19,208 bases of DNA from an uncultured Collinsella sp. (GTDB lineage: Bacteria; Actinomycetota; Coriobacteriia; Coriobacteriales; Coriobacteriaceae): assembly GCA_902488525.1 (NCBI GenBank), contig CABTWP010000038.1, positions 1 to 19,208 on the forward strand, in the 5' to 3' direction. Within the stretch, counting starts at the first letter, position 1. Each line of letters begins with the position of its first letter. The notes under the pieces are model-generated. The model ran no database searches, was not told the origin of the DNA, and worked only from the letters and a program-made list of their open reading frames with translations. The position numbers were made by a program, and so were the translations under genes. Below, one piece after another: positions 1-8,458 of this stretch.

Positions 1-44
1 GCGTCTGACCGAACGAGGGTATGGGGACTCGTTCGGCCAGACGC
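1..44 (-). repeat. 17-bp inverted repeat at window edge
   Basis: Arms 1-17 and 28-44 pair over 17 positions around a 10-base loop. The one imperfect pair (8 with 37) is A against C on the plus strand but U-G on the minus strand, so the stem is complete only in minus-strand RNA, the direction in which all genes here are transcribed. The loop contains GGGGAC. Any T-run that would mark a terminator lies outside the window, so terminator, attenuator or repeat element cannot be told apart. Confidence 0.7.
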
Positions 45-58
45 GCCGCCGCTGTTTG

Positions 59-122
59 TGATCCCTTTTCCTCCGTCCCCTTCGGATCACGCGACCCCTT
101 GGGGACGGAGGAAAACGGATCA
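59..122. repeat. Long inverted repeat with GTCCCC/GGGGAC core
   Basis: TTTTCCTCCGTCCCC (66-80) is perfectly complementary to 101-115. After one C/C mismatch the pairing continues for six more bases (TGATCC at 59-64 with GGATCA at 117-122), giving 21 of 22 pairs around a 20-base loop. No T-run follows on either strand. It looks like a REP-type palindromic element rather than a simple terminator, and shares the GTCCCC motif with the elements at 8554-8607 and 11036-11079. Confidence 0.7.
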
Positions 123-145
123 TTTCGTAGGCCCGTGACCACCTT

Positions 146-183
146 GGAAACCGAATGATGGTACGAGCATCCATTCGGCTTCC
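146..183 (-). repeat. Hairpin downstream of the MFS remnant
   Basis: On the minus strand bases 172-183 pair with 146-157 over 12 positions (core CCGAATG/CATTCGG), including one G-U wobble that is a mismatch when read as plus-strand RNA. It begins about 50 bases past the stop codon of the MFS remnant. No T-run follows, so termination here is possible but not shown. Confidence 0.4.
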
Positions 184-231
184 AGGGCAGCCACGGACAG
201 AACGGGGCGAACAGCAAAGAGCGACGGACGT

Positions 232-681
232 CTACTCCCCCGCCACGCTTGCGCGCAGCTTGGCGGCGATGGGCTCGGATGCCAGCAGGAACACGAGCAT
301 GACCACAGAGCACGCCAGGCACACGATCCAGGTGCTCGCAAAGGAGCCCGAGACGGCAAAGAGCACATAGACCTGCCACAGCTCACCGACAAAGCTCATG
401 CCGGCAAGCACCGCCGAGGTAGCGATAACGGTAAGCGAGCCCAATACGCGGCCACTCACCTTATCGGCAACATGACCGATAACGAGCGAACCCACGACAC
501 TCACCACGGTGGAGATGGCATTGGAGACGTTGTACTGCGCAAGGGAAATACCCAGGTTGCTGACGATCAGCGGCTGGAACAGGCTCATGCAGTTGACGAA
601 AATCGTGTAACACGTGGCCATGATCACGAAGCCGGAGGCCACCACGAGCCAGCCGGGGAAGAACTTACGCTGCTGGGGCAT
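232..681 (-). pseudogene. MFS transporter remnant with internal deletion
   Basis: This open frame of 149 codons resembles a major facilitator superfamily permease, but full-length members have about 400 residues and 12 helices. Residues 8-108 look like helices 1-3, with a motif-A-like loop between helices 2 and 3 (G69, D73, G77, R78). From about residue 111 the sequence reads like the last helix and basic C-terminal tail of such a protein (112-149). The simplest reading is an in-frame deletion of roughly helices 4-11, leaving an open frame that could be made but should not transport. The start at 681 was chosen over the upstream ATG at 699 because AAAGGAG sits four bases before it. It follows the M20 hydrolase gene on the same strand, so the intact ancestor may have carried a related substrate, which is inference. 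A small genuine four-helix protein is less likely. Confidence 0.65.
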
Positions 682-752
682 ACCGCTCCTTTTAGACAAA
701 CGAATAGCCTGCGCCGGGCGCCGGTAGTGCCCAAGATTGCCTTGAAAGACAA

Positions 753-777
753 GGGCATAGGCCTTACGGCCATGCCC
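753..777 (-). terminator. Probable terminator after the M20 hydrolase gene
   Basis: On the minus strand GGGCATGGCC and GGCC-T-ATGCCC form a stem with one bulged base and the four-base loop GTAA, followed by TTGTCTTTC. It starts 26 bases past the hydrolase stop codon, which fits an intrinsic terminator with an interrupted T-tract. Confidence 0.55.
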
Positions 778-803
778 GCAGGCTTGAAAGGCAAGGTTGG
801 GTG

Positions 804-2096
804 CTACCGGTGGTCGGCGATATAGCCCAAAGCGACGGCGGTATAGGCCGCGGCACCGAGCGGCAGCTCGGCATCGCTAAAACGTGCCTTGGGATGGTGC
901 TGGGCAAAGTGTTCGTCCGTGTCGGTTACGGCCGCGCCCACGGTAAAGTACGCACTTGGGATCTTGCTCGAGATAAGCGCGAAGTCCTCACTCGCCATGG
1001 CATGGAAAAGCGGCAAGAAAGCCGTCTTGGGCAGCACTGCGCCCACGTAGCCAAGCGACGCCTGAGTCATATCGCTGTCGAGTACAAGCGGCGGAACATC
1101 CGAAAGCGTCTCGATGGTCGCCGGCGTACGATAGGTCGTAGCAACGCCGTTAACGACCTCCGCGATGCGAGTCTTTAGGTGAGCCATGAGCTCAACATCA
1201 AAGCCGCGCAGCGTTCCCTCGAGCACGCAGGTGTCGGGGATGACGTTGGCCGCCAAGCCGCCGGCGAACTTACCAACGGTAAGTGCGACTTCCTTGGCCG
1301 CCGGCACCTCGCGGGAGATAAGCTCCTGGAGCGCCAGGTGCACGTGGACGCCGGCCGTGATGGGGTCGATGCAGATCTCGGGGCTGGAACCGTGGCCGCC
1401 CTTGCCCTGGAGCGTGATGCGGAAACCGTACACACCCGAGAGCGCCGGGCTGCCGTAGAGCACCAGGCCAAGCGGCGACTGGCTGTTGACATGCATGGCA
1501 AAGGCCGCCTGAGGGCGCGGGTTCTCGAGCAAGCCGTCGGCGATGGCAGCGCGTGCTCCCTCAAAGGTCTCCTCGCCCGGCTGGAACAGCAACTTGACGG
1601 TAGCGTTGGCCTCCACAAGCTCGGCCTCGCGGGCCTTGAGCAGGCGCGCCGCACCAAGCAGGGCCGTCGCGTGCATATCGTGACCGCAAGCATGCATGCA
1701 GCCATTGGTGGATGCAAAGGGCTCGCCGGATTCCTCGACAACGGGAAGGGCATCCATATCGCCTCGGAGCATGACGACCGTTCCGGCCTGCTCGTCCTTG
1801 CACGTGCCATTGCCCTGAGCGGCCGCACCGGCACCGATCAGGCCAACGACGCAGGAACCGTCGACGAGCGTGGTATGGGGGATGTCCATCTCGTCCAGAC
1901 GTGCCTGGATATAGGCAGACGTCTGCGGAAGATTGTTACCCAGCTCGGGCATCTGGTGTAGATCGTGTCGCCATGCAGCGAGCTCGTCTGCAAAAGCCTG
2001 AGCTTCTGCGACAAGACCGTCACCGATAGCGGCCTGCGCCGCCGCGGTGGCCTGGGGCGCTGGTTGCGGTTGAAAATCGGACAGAGCTGATGCCAT
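804..2096 (-). CDS. M20-family amidohydrolase (aminoacylase/hippurate-hydrolase type)
   Basis: This 430-residue protein belongs to the M20D metallopeptidase/amidohydrolase family, which includes IAA-amino-acid hydrolases, hippurate hydrolases and N-acyl-diaminopimelate deacetylases. These cytoplasmic di-metal enzymes cleave N-acyl amino acids or related amides. Visible motifs in order are RGDMDALP (111-118), MHACGHDMH (134-142, with the metal-binding Cys and His), FQPGEE (171-176, catalytic Glu), a His at 202, the dimerisation-domain motif GKGGHGSSPE (231-240), and a late MASEDFA segment carrying the conserved Glu-Asp. All expected active-site residues are present and length is normal. An upstream ATG at 2174 would add 26 residues unlike the family; the start at 2096 has GGAGGG five bases before it. 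The exact substrate cannot be read from sequence. A terminator precedes its promoter region, so it is probably transcribed on its own. Confidence 0.9.
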   Translation of the reverse strand: MASALSDFQPQPAPQATAAAQAAIGDGLVAEAQAFADELAAWRHDLHQMPELGNNLPQTSAYIQARLDEMDIPHTTLVDGSCVVGLIGAGAAAQGNGTCKDEQAGTVVMLRGDMDALPVVEESGEPFASTNGCMHACGHDMHATALLGAARLLKAREAELVEANATVKLLFQPGEETFEGARAAIADGLLENPRPQAAFAMHVNSQSPLGLVLYGSPALSGVYGFRITLQGKGGHGSSPEICIDPITAGVHVHLALQELISREVPAAKEVALTVGKFAGGLAANVIPDTCVLEGTLRGFDVELMAHLKTRIAEVVNGVATTYRTPATIETLSDVPPLVLDSDMTQASLGYVGAVLPKTAFLPLFHAMASEDFALISSKIPSAYFTVGAAVTDTDEHFAQHHPKARFSDAELPLGAAAYTAVALGYIADHR

Positions 2097-2126
2097 AGAA
2101 GCCCTCCAGTAACGTTTTTGCAGCAC

Positions 2127-2148
2127 GCACTTTGATAGCGTAAAGTGC
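2127..2148. promoter_or_regulatory. Candidate operator upstream of the M20 gene
   Basis: GCACTTT and AAAGTGC form a perfect 7-bp inverted repeat with an 8-base spacer, 31-52 bases before the start codon of the M20 gene and after the terminator of the preceding gene. Position and symmetry suit a binding site for a dimeric regulator. No convincing -35/-10 pair was found, so promoter overlap is assumed. Confidence 0.4.
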
Positions 2149-2173
2149 AAGGTACAACTGTAAGGGCATGACA

Positions 2174-2199
2174 TAAAAATGCCGCCCTGGGAGGGCGGC
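2174..2199 (-). terminator. Intrinsic terminator of the EamA permease gene
   Basis: GCCGCCCT and AGGGCGGC form a perfect 8-bp stem (2181-2188 with 2192-2199) with a three-base loop. On the minus strand it is followed by ATTTTTAT. It lies 12 bases past the permease stop codon: a textbook intrinsic terminator. Confidence 0.85.
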
Positions 2200-2211
2200 G
2201 CAACAAGTTGT

Positions 2212-3195
2212 TTACAATTGCGGGTGTGATTTTCGGCGCAAGAAATTGAAATGCGTCTCGCTCAAGATAATCGAAAGAAAGATGAGCGCGAAGCCGGCGA
2301 GCAGGCGCGAGGTGAGCGCCTCCCCCATCAGCAGCACCGAGAACAGCACGCCCGAAGGCGACTCCATCGAAAGGAGCAGTGAGCCCGTCGAGGCCGAGAC
2401 ATGCGCCAGGCCGACGTTTTGGATGAGCAGAGCCGCGCATGTGCAACCAACCGAGAGAAACGCCATCGCGCTGATAAAGCTCGGCGTCCACACGGACAGA
2501 GGCGCTTGGGTCTCGAATAGCAGCGACGTTGCCAGGCTCAGCACGCCGTTGCCCACAAACATCCAAAACGTGATGACGTTGATGTCCATTTTGCGACCGT
2601 ACTTGGCAGTCACCGCCATCTGGATGGCGAAAAAGACCGCACCCGCCAGCGTAATGACATCACCGATGTTGAATTCAACGCTATCGAGCGCCACCAAGCC
2701 AATGCCCGCCAAGCACAGCAGCGCCGCGCCCAGGTTATAGCGGGTGAGTTTTTCGCCGCTCAGAAAATAGCTCGCGAACGGCACAACGATGCAATACGTG
2801 CCCGTCAAAAAAGCATTCTTGCCCGCCGTGGTGTGCGCCAGACCGACTGTCTGCAGGGCGTAGGCGGCCCACATAAGTGCGCCCATGCCAAGTCCGACGA
2901 TAAGGTTGCGGGCGTTGAGGTGCGCGATGATGCGCTTGTGGAAGATGAAAAACATGACCAACGCCGCAGGCAGAAAGCGCACGTAGAGCAGTTCGAACAC
3001 CGGAATGGTGTCGAGCGCGTCCTTCATGGTCGTAAAGGAGTAGCCCCAGACGACTGCCACCGAAAGCAGCAGGACTTTCCAGAACAGCGGCGAGCGAGCG
3101 CCGGCGCCGCGGGAGGTGCCGCCCGCGCCCAGGTCCTCGCGAGCAACAGGGCTATCGGGCATCATTTCGATATTGTCAGTGGCATGCTGGGCCAT
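2212..3195 (-). CDS. EamA/DMT-family membrane transporter
   Basis: This 327-residue protein is a drug/metabolite superfamily permease with two EamA repeats and about ten membrane helices, preceded by a hydrophilic N-terminal tail of roughly 38 residues. The repeats show in the paired motifs around residues 113-140 (LQTVGLAHTTAGKNAFL) and 257-294 (IQNVGLAHVSASTGSLLL, then MGEAL), placed symmetrically in the two halves as usual for the family. Such proteins sit in the cytoplasmic membrane and often export amino acids or small metabolites; the substrate here is unknown. The ATG at 3195 has GAGG eight bases upstream. It lies about 70 bases past the terminator of the YhgE operon and ends in its own terminator, so it appears to be a single-gene unit. 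Confidence 0.9.
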   Translation of the reverse strand: MAQHATDNIEMMPDSPVAREDLGAGGTSRGAGARSPLFWKVLLLSVAVVWGYSFTTMKDALDTIPVFELLYVRFLPAALVMFFIFHKRIIAHLNARNLIVGLGMGALMWAAYALQTVGLAHTTAGKNAFLTGTYCIVVPFASYFLSGEKLTRYNLGAALLCLAGIGLVALDSVEFNIGDVITLAGAVFFAIQMAVTAKYGRKMDINVITFWMFVGNGVLSLATSLLFETQAPLSVWTPSFISAMAFLSVGCTCAALLIQNVGLAHVSASTGSLLLSMESPSGVLFSVLLMGEALTSRLLAGFALIFLSIILSETHFNFLRRKSHPQL

Positions 3196-3263
3196 AGGGC
3201 ATCCTCGCGCTCAATCTGGGCGTGGTGTCCGCACGCGCATGGCTGCGTGCCGCCTCATGGTCA

Positions 3264-3302
3264 AATAAAAGCAGGGCGCACCGGACCCCCGGCACGCCCC
3301 GC
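3264..3302 (-). terminator. Intrinsic terminator of the YhgE operon
   Basis: Arms 3271-3284 and 3289-3302 form a 14-bp stem with a four-base loop, then TTTTATT on the minus strand. Three pairs that are A/C mismatches when read as plus-strand RNA become G-U wobbles in minus-strand RNA, so the fold favours minus-strand transcripts. It lies about 95 bases past the stop codon of the 729-residue YhgE gene. Confidence 0.8.
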
Positions 3303-3396
3303 TACTGTAGCAACAACCAAGCAGCCCGTGCAATTCACTACGCTAAAGCATCGGGTTGGAAGATCTCGATGTTCCGACGGCGTTTACGTTGCTGAA

Positions 3397-5586
3397 CTAA
3401 ATCAATTTGGTTGACTCCAGTTTTTCGATGATCCAGTCGTTGGCTTTGATGACCGGGCGGCGGAAGACGACGCCCAGTGCCAGCGACGGAATCAGATAGC
3501 TCGCCAGAATGCCTAGCTCAATCCAGTACTCCATGTGGTACGCACCGGCCATGGCGGCATGCATGGCGTTGATGCCGTGGGTGAACGGCAGGAACGGATA
3601 GATCGCCTGGAACACGGGGCCGGTCATCTCGATGGGGAACGTGCCGCCCGAACCGCCGACCTGCATGACCAGCAGCACGACGGCGAGCGCCTTGCCGATA
3701 TCGCCAAACGAAACCGTAAGCGTGTAGACGATATTGGAGAACACGAGACTCGCGACCCAGCCCGCCAGCACAAACTGCAGCGGGTCGTCGCACTGGATGC
3801 CAAAGAACAGGATGTCGCCCGCACACACGAGCGTTGCCTGCAGCAGGGCCAGACCGCCAAAGAACAGGTAGCGGCCCAGGTAGATCTCGTGCAGACGCAC
3901 GGGGATGAGCTCGTTGATAAGCTCATCGTCAACCGAGACCTTCATCATGGCCGCCAGCACAATCGAGCCCACCCAGAGCGACAGAATCGTGTAGAACGGT
4001 GCCATGGCCGAACCGTAGTTGCGGATCGGATAGACCGGCTTGCGATCGAGCGCGACGGGGCCGGAAAGCGACACGGCCAGACCCTCGGGATCATTGCCGA
4101 TCATCGTCTTGATCGTAGCGAGGTCATCCGACATCAAGGCGCCGTCGAGCTCGTCCTTAAACGCACTGATCTTGTCCGACGCCTCGCCCAGCTGATCAGA
4201 AGCCTTGTTGACCAGCTTTGCAGCCTTGGAGAGGCCCTTTGCCAGCGAACCGGATGCGTCGGTCAGGCCAGCAACAGCACTATCCAGATCGTTCGAAATA
4301 CCGTTCAGCGAATCCAAAACGCCCGAGATGGTCTTCTTGAGCTCCTTTGCCTTGGCCGAAAACGTAGAGTCGTAGTCAGTCTTGGCGCCCGAGATACCAG
4401 CCTTGGCATCCGCGATTGCCTGATCGACCTCGGCACGCGACTTATTAACCTCTGTCATGCTGTCAGAGAGAGACTTCGCGGTGGCCGTCAAGTCCTTGGC
4501 GTTGTTGCGATACTCCACAGCAATCCTGCTCAGCGATGTTGCCACAGACTTGAGGCTGTCCTGGAGTTTTTCGTCAGTCACCTGATCGGCAAAGCTGCGG
4601 AGCTGGTCGGCCGTGGCGTCGATATCGTCGGCACGCGTGTTGAGCGCCGCCGCGGCATCGTTGAGCTGGGACACTGTAAGGTCGACATGTTGATTCGCGG
4701 CATCAAATGCCTTCGCAAGCTCGGCGGACACGTTGTCAAACGAGCCCGCGCTTCCGTCAATCGCGGCATTGATGGCGTCGTTGGCGTCCTTCAGCGCTTC
4801 CTTGGAATCGCTAATACCGCTCTTGACATGCTCCATCAGCTGCTTCGTTGACTCATCGACCGTGCCCGTCTGCTTGAGCATGCCGCTCGCCGACGTCAGC
4901 GAATCGGACGTGGAGCTCAAAATGCCCGCCAGCGACGAAGCATTTGCCCGAACGTCTCGCAGGTCCTCAATCGAATCGCCGAGCGTCGAGGACAGGTTGG
5001 CGATAAAGTTACCCACCTGGTCGGTGCTCATGTAATCGAGCAGGCTGGACACCGTCTTAAGACCGATCGTCGTAATGGTCTCGGTAAAAGTTTTGTTAAC
5101 CTGGCTCTGGACGGCGCTCGAACCCTTCTCGGTCACGATCTGCGCAATGGCGTTGGCCTTCTGATTCTCGTAGAACTCGATATCGGCATGCTTCACGTCG
5201 GTCGAGAAAAGCGTCATCATGTCAGCGCTAAACGTTTTGGGGATAACGACGGCAGCATAGTACGCGCCCGACTTAACGCCCTCGATAGCCTTTTCGCGAT
5301 TGTTGAGCACAACCCAATCGAAGCTCTCGTTGCCGCGTAGGGTGGCGGTCACGTTTTCGCCCACGTTAACCTCGACGGGGATCAAATCGCTCTCGTAACC
5401 CTCATCGGTGTTGACCACGGCGATCTTAAGATTGCCGGTGTTGCCGTACGGATCCCAGCTGCCGGCGATGTTAAACCACGCGTACAGACACGGTACGATA
5501 ATGAGGCCCATCACGACAACCAAGCCGATCACGGAGCGAGACACGTTTTGGACATCGCGCTTAAACAGATGCAGGATGTTCTTCAT
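3397..5586 (-). CDS. YhgE/Pip-family membrane protein, shorter paralogue
   Basis: This 729-residue protein has the YhgE/Pip (phage infection protein) architecture: one N-terminal helix (about 19-41), the signature SWDPYGNT (43-50), a long extracytoplasmic region rich in Ala, Ser, Asp and Lys heptads that should form coiled coil (about 60-510), and a C-terminal ABC-2-permease-like domain of five or six helices (about 525-710). That domain contains GSGGTFPIEMTGP (around 645-657) followed by FLPFTHGIN. Known relatives include lactococcal Pip, needed for phage infection, and the distantly related type VII secretion component EsaA/YueB; the cellular role of most members is unknown. The ATG directly follows the TAA of the upstream paralogue with no spacer, and GGAGG lies inside the end of that gene, so the two are almost certainly cotranscribed and translationally coupled. 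Confidence 0.88.
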   Translation of the reverse strand: MKNILHLFKRDVQNVSRSVIGLVVVMGLIIVPCLYAWFNIAGSWDPYGNTGNLKIAVVNTDEGYESDLIPVEVNVGENVTATLRGNESFDWVVLNNREKAIEGVKSGAYYAAVVIPKTFSADMMTLFSTDVKHADIEFYENQKANAIAQIVTEKGSSAVQSQVNKTFTETITTIGLKTVSSLLDYMSTDQVGNFIANLSSTLGDSIEDLRDVRANASSLAGILSSTSDSLTSASGMLKQTGTVDESTKQLMEHVKSGISDSKEALKDANDAINAAIDGSAGSFDNVSAELAKAFDAANQHVDLTVSQLNDAAAALNTRADDIDATADQLRSFADQVTDEKLQDSLKSVATSLSRIAVEYRNNAKDLTATAKSLSDSMTEVNKSRAEVDQAIADAKAGISGAKTDYDSTFSAKAKELKKTISGVLDSLNGISNDLDSAVAGLTDASGSLAKGLSKAAKLVNKASDQLGEASDKISAFKDELDGALMSDDLATIKTMIGNDPEGLAVSLSGPVALDRKPVYPIRNYGSAMAPFYTILSLWVGSIVLAAMMKVSVDDELINELIPVRLHEIYLGRYLFFGGLALLQATLVCAGDILFFGIQCDDPLQFVLAGWVASLVFSNIVYTLTVSFGDIGKALAVVLLVMQVGGSGGTFPIEMTGPVFQAIYPFLPFTHGINAMHAAMAGAYHMEYWIELGILASYLIPSLALGVVFRRPVIKANDWIIEKLESTKLI

Positions 5587-8403
5587 TTATGCCTCACCTC
5601 CTTTGGAGTGCTTGCCAAGCGCGGTGGTATCTCCATCATTTGTGGCTGTGCTGTCGCTGCCCTGAGATTTATGGTGCGAGCCGATATGCGGCAAGCGGCC
5701 CGTGGACTGATCGCCGCCCTTGGCACCACGCTCGCTGGCGTTGAGGCCAAACATGTGGCGGGCGGCAGGAATGGCGGCTGTGTGTTCGCGCATCTCGCGA
5801 CGCAGGTCCTCATCCGAAAGCGCCGAGATGCGCATCTGGGTATTGAGGCTCGCTCGGATATATTCGATATTGATAAGCCAGCCGCAGATGGCAATAACCG
5901 AGATGATCCAAATGACAAGCAGGATGATCTTGCCGTTATTGTCGATATCGAGAACCGTCGACAGGACAAAGAGCAGGACCTGAACGCCCACCACGGCGGC
6001 AAAACCGCCCTTGATGTAGTACGGGTAGCGATGTTCAAAGGCGACCGCATGATCGAGCAGTTCGCGACGGTACGAATCGGAATCGAGCATGACGCGCATG
6101 GCCGTGCGCAGCGAGTAGCGCTGGCGCGGCAGGTCGTTGGACTCGCAAATCATCATACCGGTCGTGGAGAGCTGTTTATCAAAGAGCAGGTTAAGGTTGA
6201 GCAGCAGCGGACGCAGCTGCAGGCCGATAAAGAGCGCCACGATCAAGAACACGCCCAGAATGCACAGGTTAAACAGGTAGTTGAACGAATACATGCCGCC
6301 GACCGTCTCGCGCAGCAGATTGATGCCGTAGGTAAAGGGCAGCAGCGGGTGCAGCCACTGGAAGAAGCCGGGCATCATCTCGATGGGGTACATGCCCGAC
6401 GAACCCGGGATCTGCACGATGACGAGAATGACGCCGATAGCCTTGCCGATATGCTTAAACGTGGTGGACAGCGCATAGATGATATTGACGTAGGTGAACG
6501 AAATGGCGATGCCGCCCAGCACGAACAGCAGCGGGCTGACGCACTGCACGCCAATCACCAGATCGCCTACCGTAACGATGATGGCCTGCAACGCGCCCAG
6601 GATCACCATGAGCAACCAGCGGCCAAAGTAGCCTTGGCGCGCCGTAAAGCTGCCAACACCTTCACGGTCGACCTCGAGCTTGTAAATGGCGATGAGCACA
6701 TAGCCGCCCACCCAAAGCGCCAGATTGGTGTAGAAGGGAGCGATGCCCGAGCCAAAGCTCTTGACCGGATAGATTGACTTGGACGTCAACTCAACCGGAG
6801 ACGCCATGAAATCTGCCACGTCATTGACATCGACGCCCATCAGATCGGCCAGCTCGCCCATGGACTCGGAGGTCTGCAGCGCCGCGATGTCATTGGCGGC
6901 GGTTGCAAGCTTGTCCTGGACCTTGGCAAGCGAGGAATCGGTCTGGGACAGCGTGGTCTTGGCCTGGCCGAGCGTAGCGCTAAGCTGCGCCAACGTGCCG
7001 CGCGCATTTGCAAGTGTAGGTGTCATACCCGAGACGATACCGGTCAGGTCGCCCGAAACGGCAGCAAAAGAGTCGAGCGCGCTCGAGGCCTTCGGCAGCG
7101 CGTTTTGGCCCAAGTCCGTCTGGGCTTGGCCAAGGTTGGTCGCACCGGTATGAATTGCGTTATTGATAGCGTCACTGGCACCCGAAACAGCCGCTGCGTC
7201 ATTCGCCATGGCGCTCGACTGCGCGGACAGACCGTCCTTGATGCTCTGAAGCTTTTCATTCTGCTCTCGAAGCAAATCGATGGTCGATACAATGCGCGCG
7301 TCAATTTCCTCGGAACCTGTCGACGTGTCATTGGCGAGAATCTCCAAGTGCCCGATAACGGCCTTATTGTGGTCGATCGTCGCTTGAAGAGACTCGAGCG
7401 AGTTGTCGATACGGGTGGTCGTAGATGTGACCGCGCCCGTCAGCTTGCCGATGGCAGCGTTCGCAGAGGCCGACGTCTTGGTGAGCGCAAGGCTGCCTTC
7501 CGAGAGCGCCTTGGAGAGCGAGGTGATGGAGTTGCCCGCCGTGGTGCGAGCTTCGCTCAGCAGGTCGTTGCCCTGGGAGATCGCCTGCGTCAGCGACGGT
7601 GCCTGGCCTTGCAAGCCGGCAAGTGCCGCATCAGCCGAGGCGATAGCGCCACTCGTCTTATCGATGGCGGCATTCATATCGCCAATCGAATCGCGCACCT
7701 CGCCCAAGGTGTCGGACGCCTCGGACACCGAACTTGCCAGCGAGTCCTGAGTCTGGGTTGCCTTGTCCTTTAAATCGACACCGGCATCCTTGGCGATACC
7801 GGCAACAGTCTTGCCTACCGTAGAGACAAATTCCGAGTTGATCTGCTCCTCGATGGTGTTTGCACCGGTATCGGTAACCTTGGGCGCAATGGCGCTCTTC
7901 TTCTCATTGACGTAGTACGTGAGCTTGGGCTGATGGTAGTTGCCGTCGAGCATCGAAACCAGGTTATCCGAGAAGTTCTTGGGAATCACGATAGCGGCAT
8001 AGTACTCGCCGCTCTCGACGCCCTCCTTGGCATCGGCCGTCGAGTCGACGAACGTCCAGCCCAACTGATGATTCTCCTTGAGCTGGTCGACCACTTTGTC
8101 GCCAGCGTTGAGCTCACCCACCAAGTCGTTTTGGGTGCCTCGATCGTTGTTGGCGATAGCAATCTTGATGCCTTGGGTGTTTCCATACGGATCCCAGTTT
8201 GCCACGATGTTATACCAGGCATACAGCGAGGGAATAACGCACACGCCTAGGGTAACCACCAGGGCGACGGGGTTCACAAGCAGTCGCTTAATGTCGCGCT
8301 TAAATATCGCAAAGGACACCTTTGCATTGGATAGTTTGCTGCCGAGACTCACGCTTGGACCATCCATCCTGTCGTTAAATCGAATCGTACTATCGACAAC
8401 CAT
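5587..8403 (-). CDS. YhgE/Pip-family membrane protein, longer paralogue
   Basis: This 938-residue protein is the first gene of the pair. It shares the layout of its neighbour: N-terminal helix (about 45-67), NWDPYGNT (69-76), a long extracytoplasmic coiled-coil-like region to about residue 540, and a multi-helix C-terminal domain with GSSGMYPIEMMPG and LLPFTYGIN. It differs by about 198 extra C-terminal residues (from about 741): a charged segment, two more helices (about 799-819 and 826-846), and a hydrophilic tail rich in Ser, Thr, Gly and His that is probably cytoplasmic. Function is unknown; a complex with its paralogue is inference. The start is uncertain: the ATG at 8403 has no clear Shine-Dalgarno, and the in-frame ATG at 8367 is also weakly preceded. 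A candidate promoter lies about 55 bases upstream. Confidence 0.87.
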   Translation of the reverse strand: MVVDSTIRFNDRMDGPSVSLGSKLSNAKVSFAIFKRDIKRLLVNPVALVVTLGVCVIPSLYAWYNIVANWDPYGNTQGIKIAIANNDRGTQNDLVGELNAGDKVVDQLKENHQLGWTFVDSTADAKEGVESGEYYAAIVIPKNFSDNLVSMLDGNYHQPKLTYYVNEKKSAIAPKVTDTGANTIEEQINSEFVSTVGKTVAGIAKDAGVDLKDKATQTQDSLASSVSEASDTLGEVRDSIGDMNAAIDKTSGAIASADAALAGLQGQAPSLTQAISQGNDLLSEARTTAGNSITSLSKALSEGSLALTKTSASANAAIGKLTGAVTSTTTRIDNSLESLQATIDHNKAVIGHLEILANDTSTGSEEIDARIVSTIDLLREQNEKLQSIKDGLSAQSSAMANDAAAVSGASDAINNAIHTGATNLGQAQTDLGQNALPKASSALDSFAAVSGDLTGIVSGMTPTLANARGTLAQLSATLGQAKTTLSQTDSSLAKVQDKLATAANDIAALQTSESMGELADLMGVDVNDVADFMASPVELTSKSIYPVKSFGSGIAPFYTNLALWVGGYVLIAIYKLEVDREGVGSFTARQGYFGRWLLMVILGALQAIIVTVGDLVIGVQCVSPLLFVLGGIAISFTYVNIIYALSTTFKHIGKAIGVILVIVQIPGSSGMYPIEMMPGFFQWLHPLLPFTYGINLLRETVGGMYSFNYLFNLCILGVFLIVALFIGLQLRPLLLNLNLLFDKQLSTTGMMICESNDLPRQRYSLRTAMRVMLDSDSYRRELLDHAVAFEHRYPYYIKGGFAAVVGVQVLLFVLSTVLDIDNNGKIILLVIWIISVIAICGWLINIEYIRASLNTQMRISALSDEDLRREMREHTAAIPAARHMFGLNASERGAKGGDQSTGRLPHIGSHHKSQGSDSTATNDGDTTALGKHSKGGEA

Positions 8404-8458
8404 TGTAGTAGGCGCTTTAACGTCTCAAAGCACAATGGTGTTGAGTTTTGCGGGTAGC

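Noticed and set aside
5548..6777. Plus-strand open frame of 409 codons, and the 438-codon one at 3535-4851
   Set aside because: Both are antisense to the YhgE genes, and their Arg/His/Gln-rich translations resemble no protein family.
3397..8403. Complete type VII secretion locus around the YhgE genes
   Set aside because: EsaA/YueB are distant relatives of YhgE, but no EssC-type ATPase, WXG100 protein or LXG toxin is encoded in the window.
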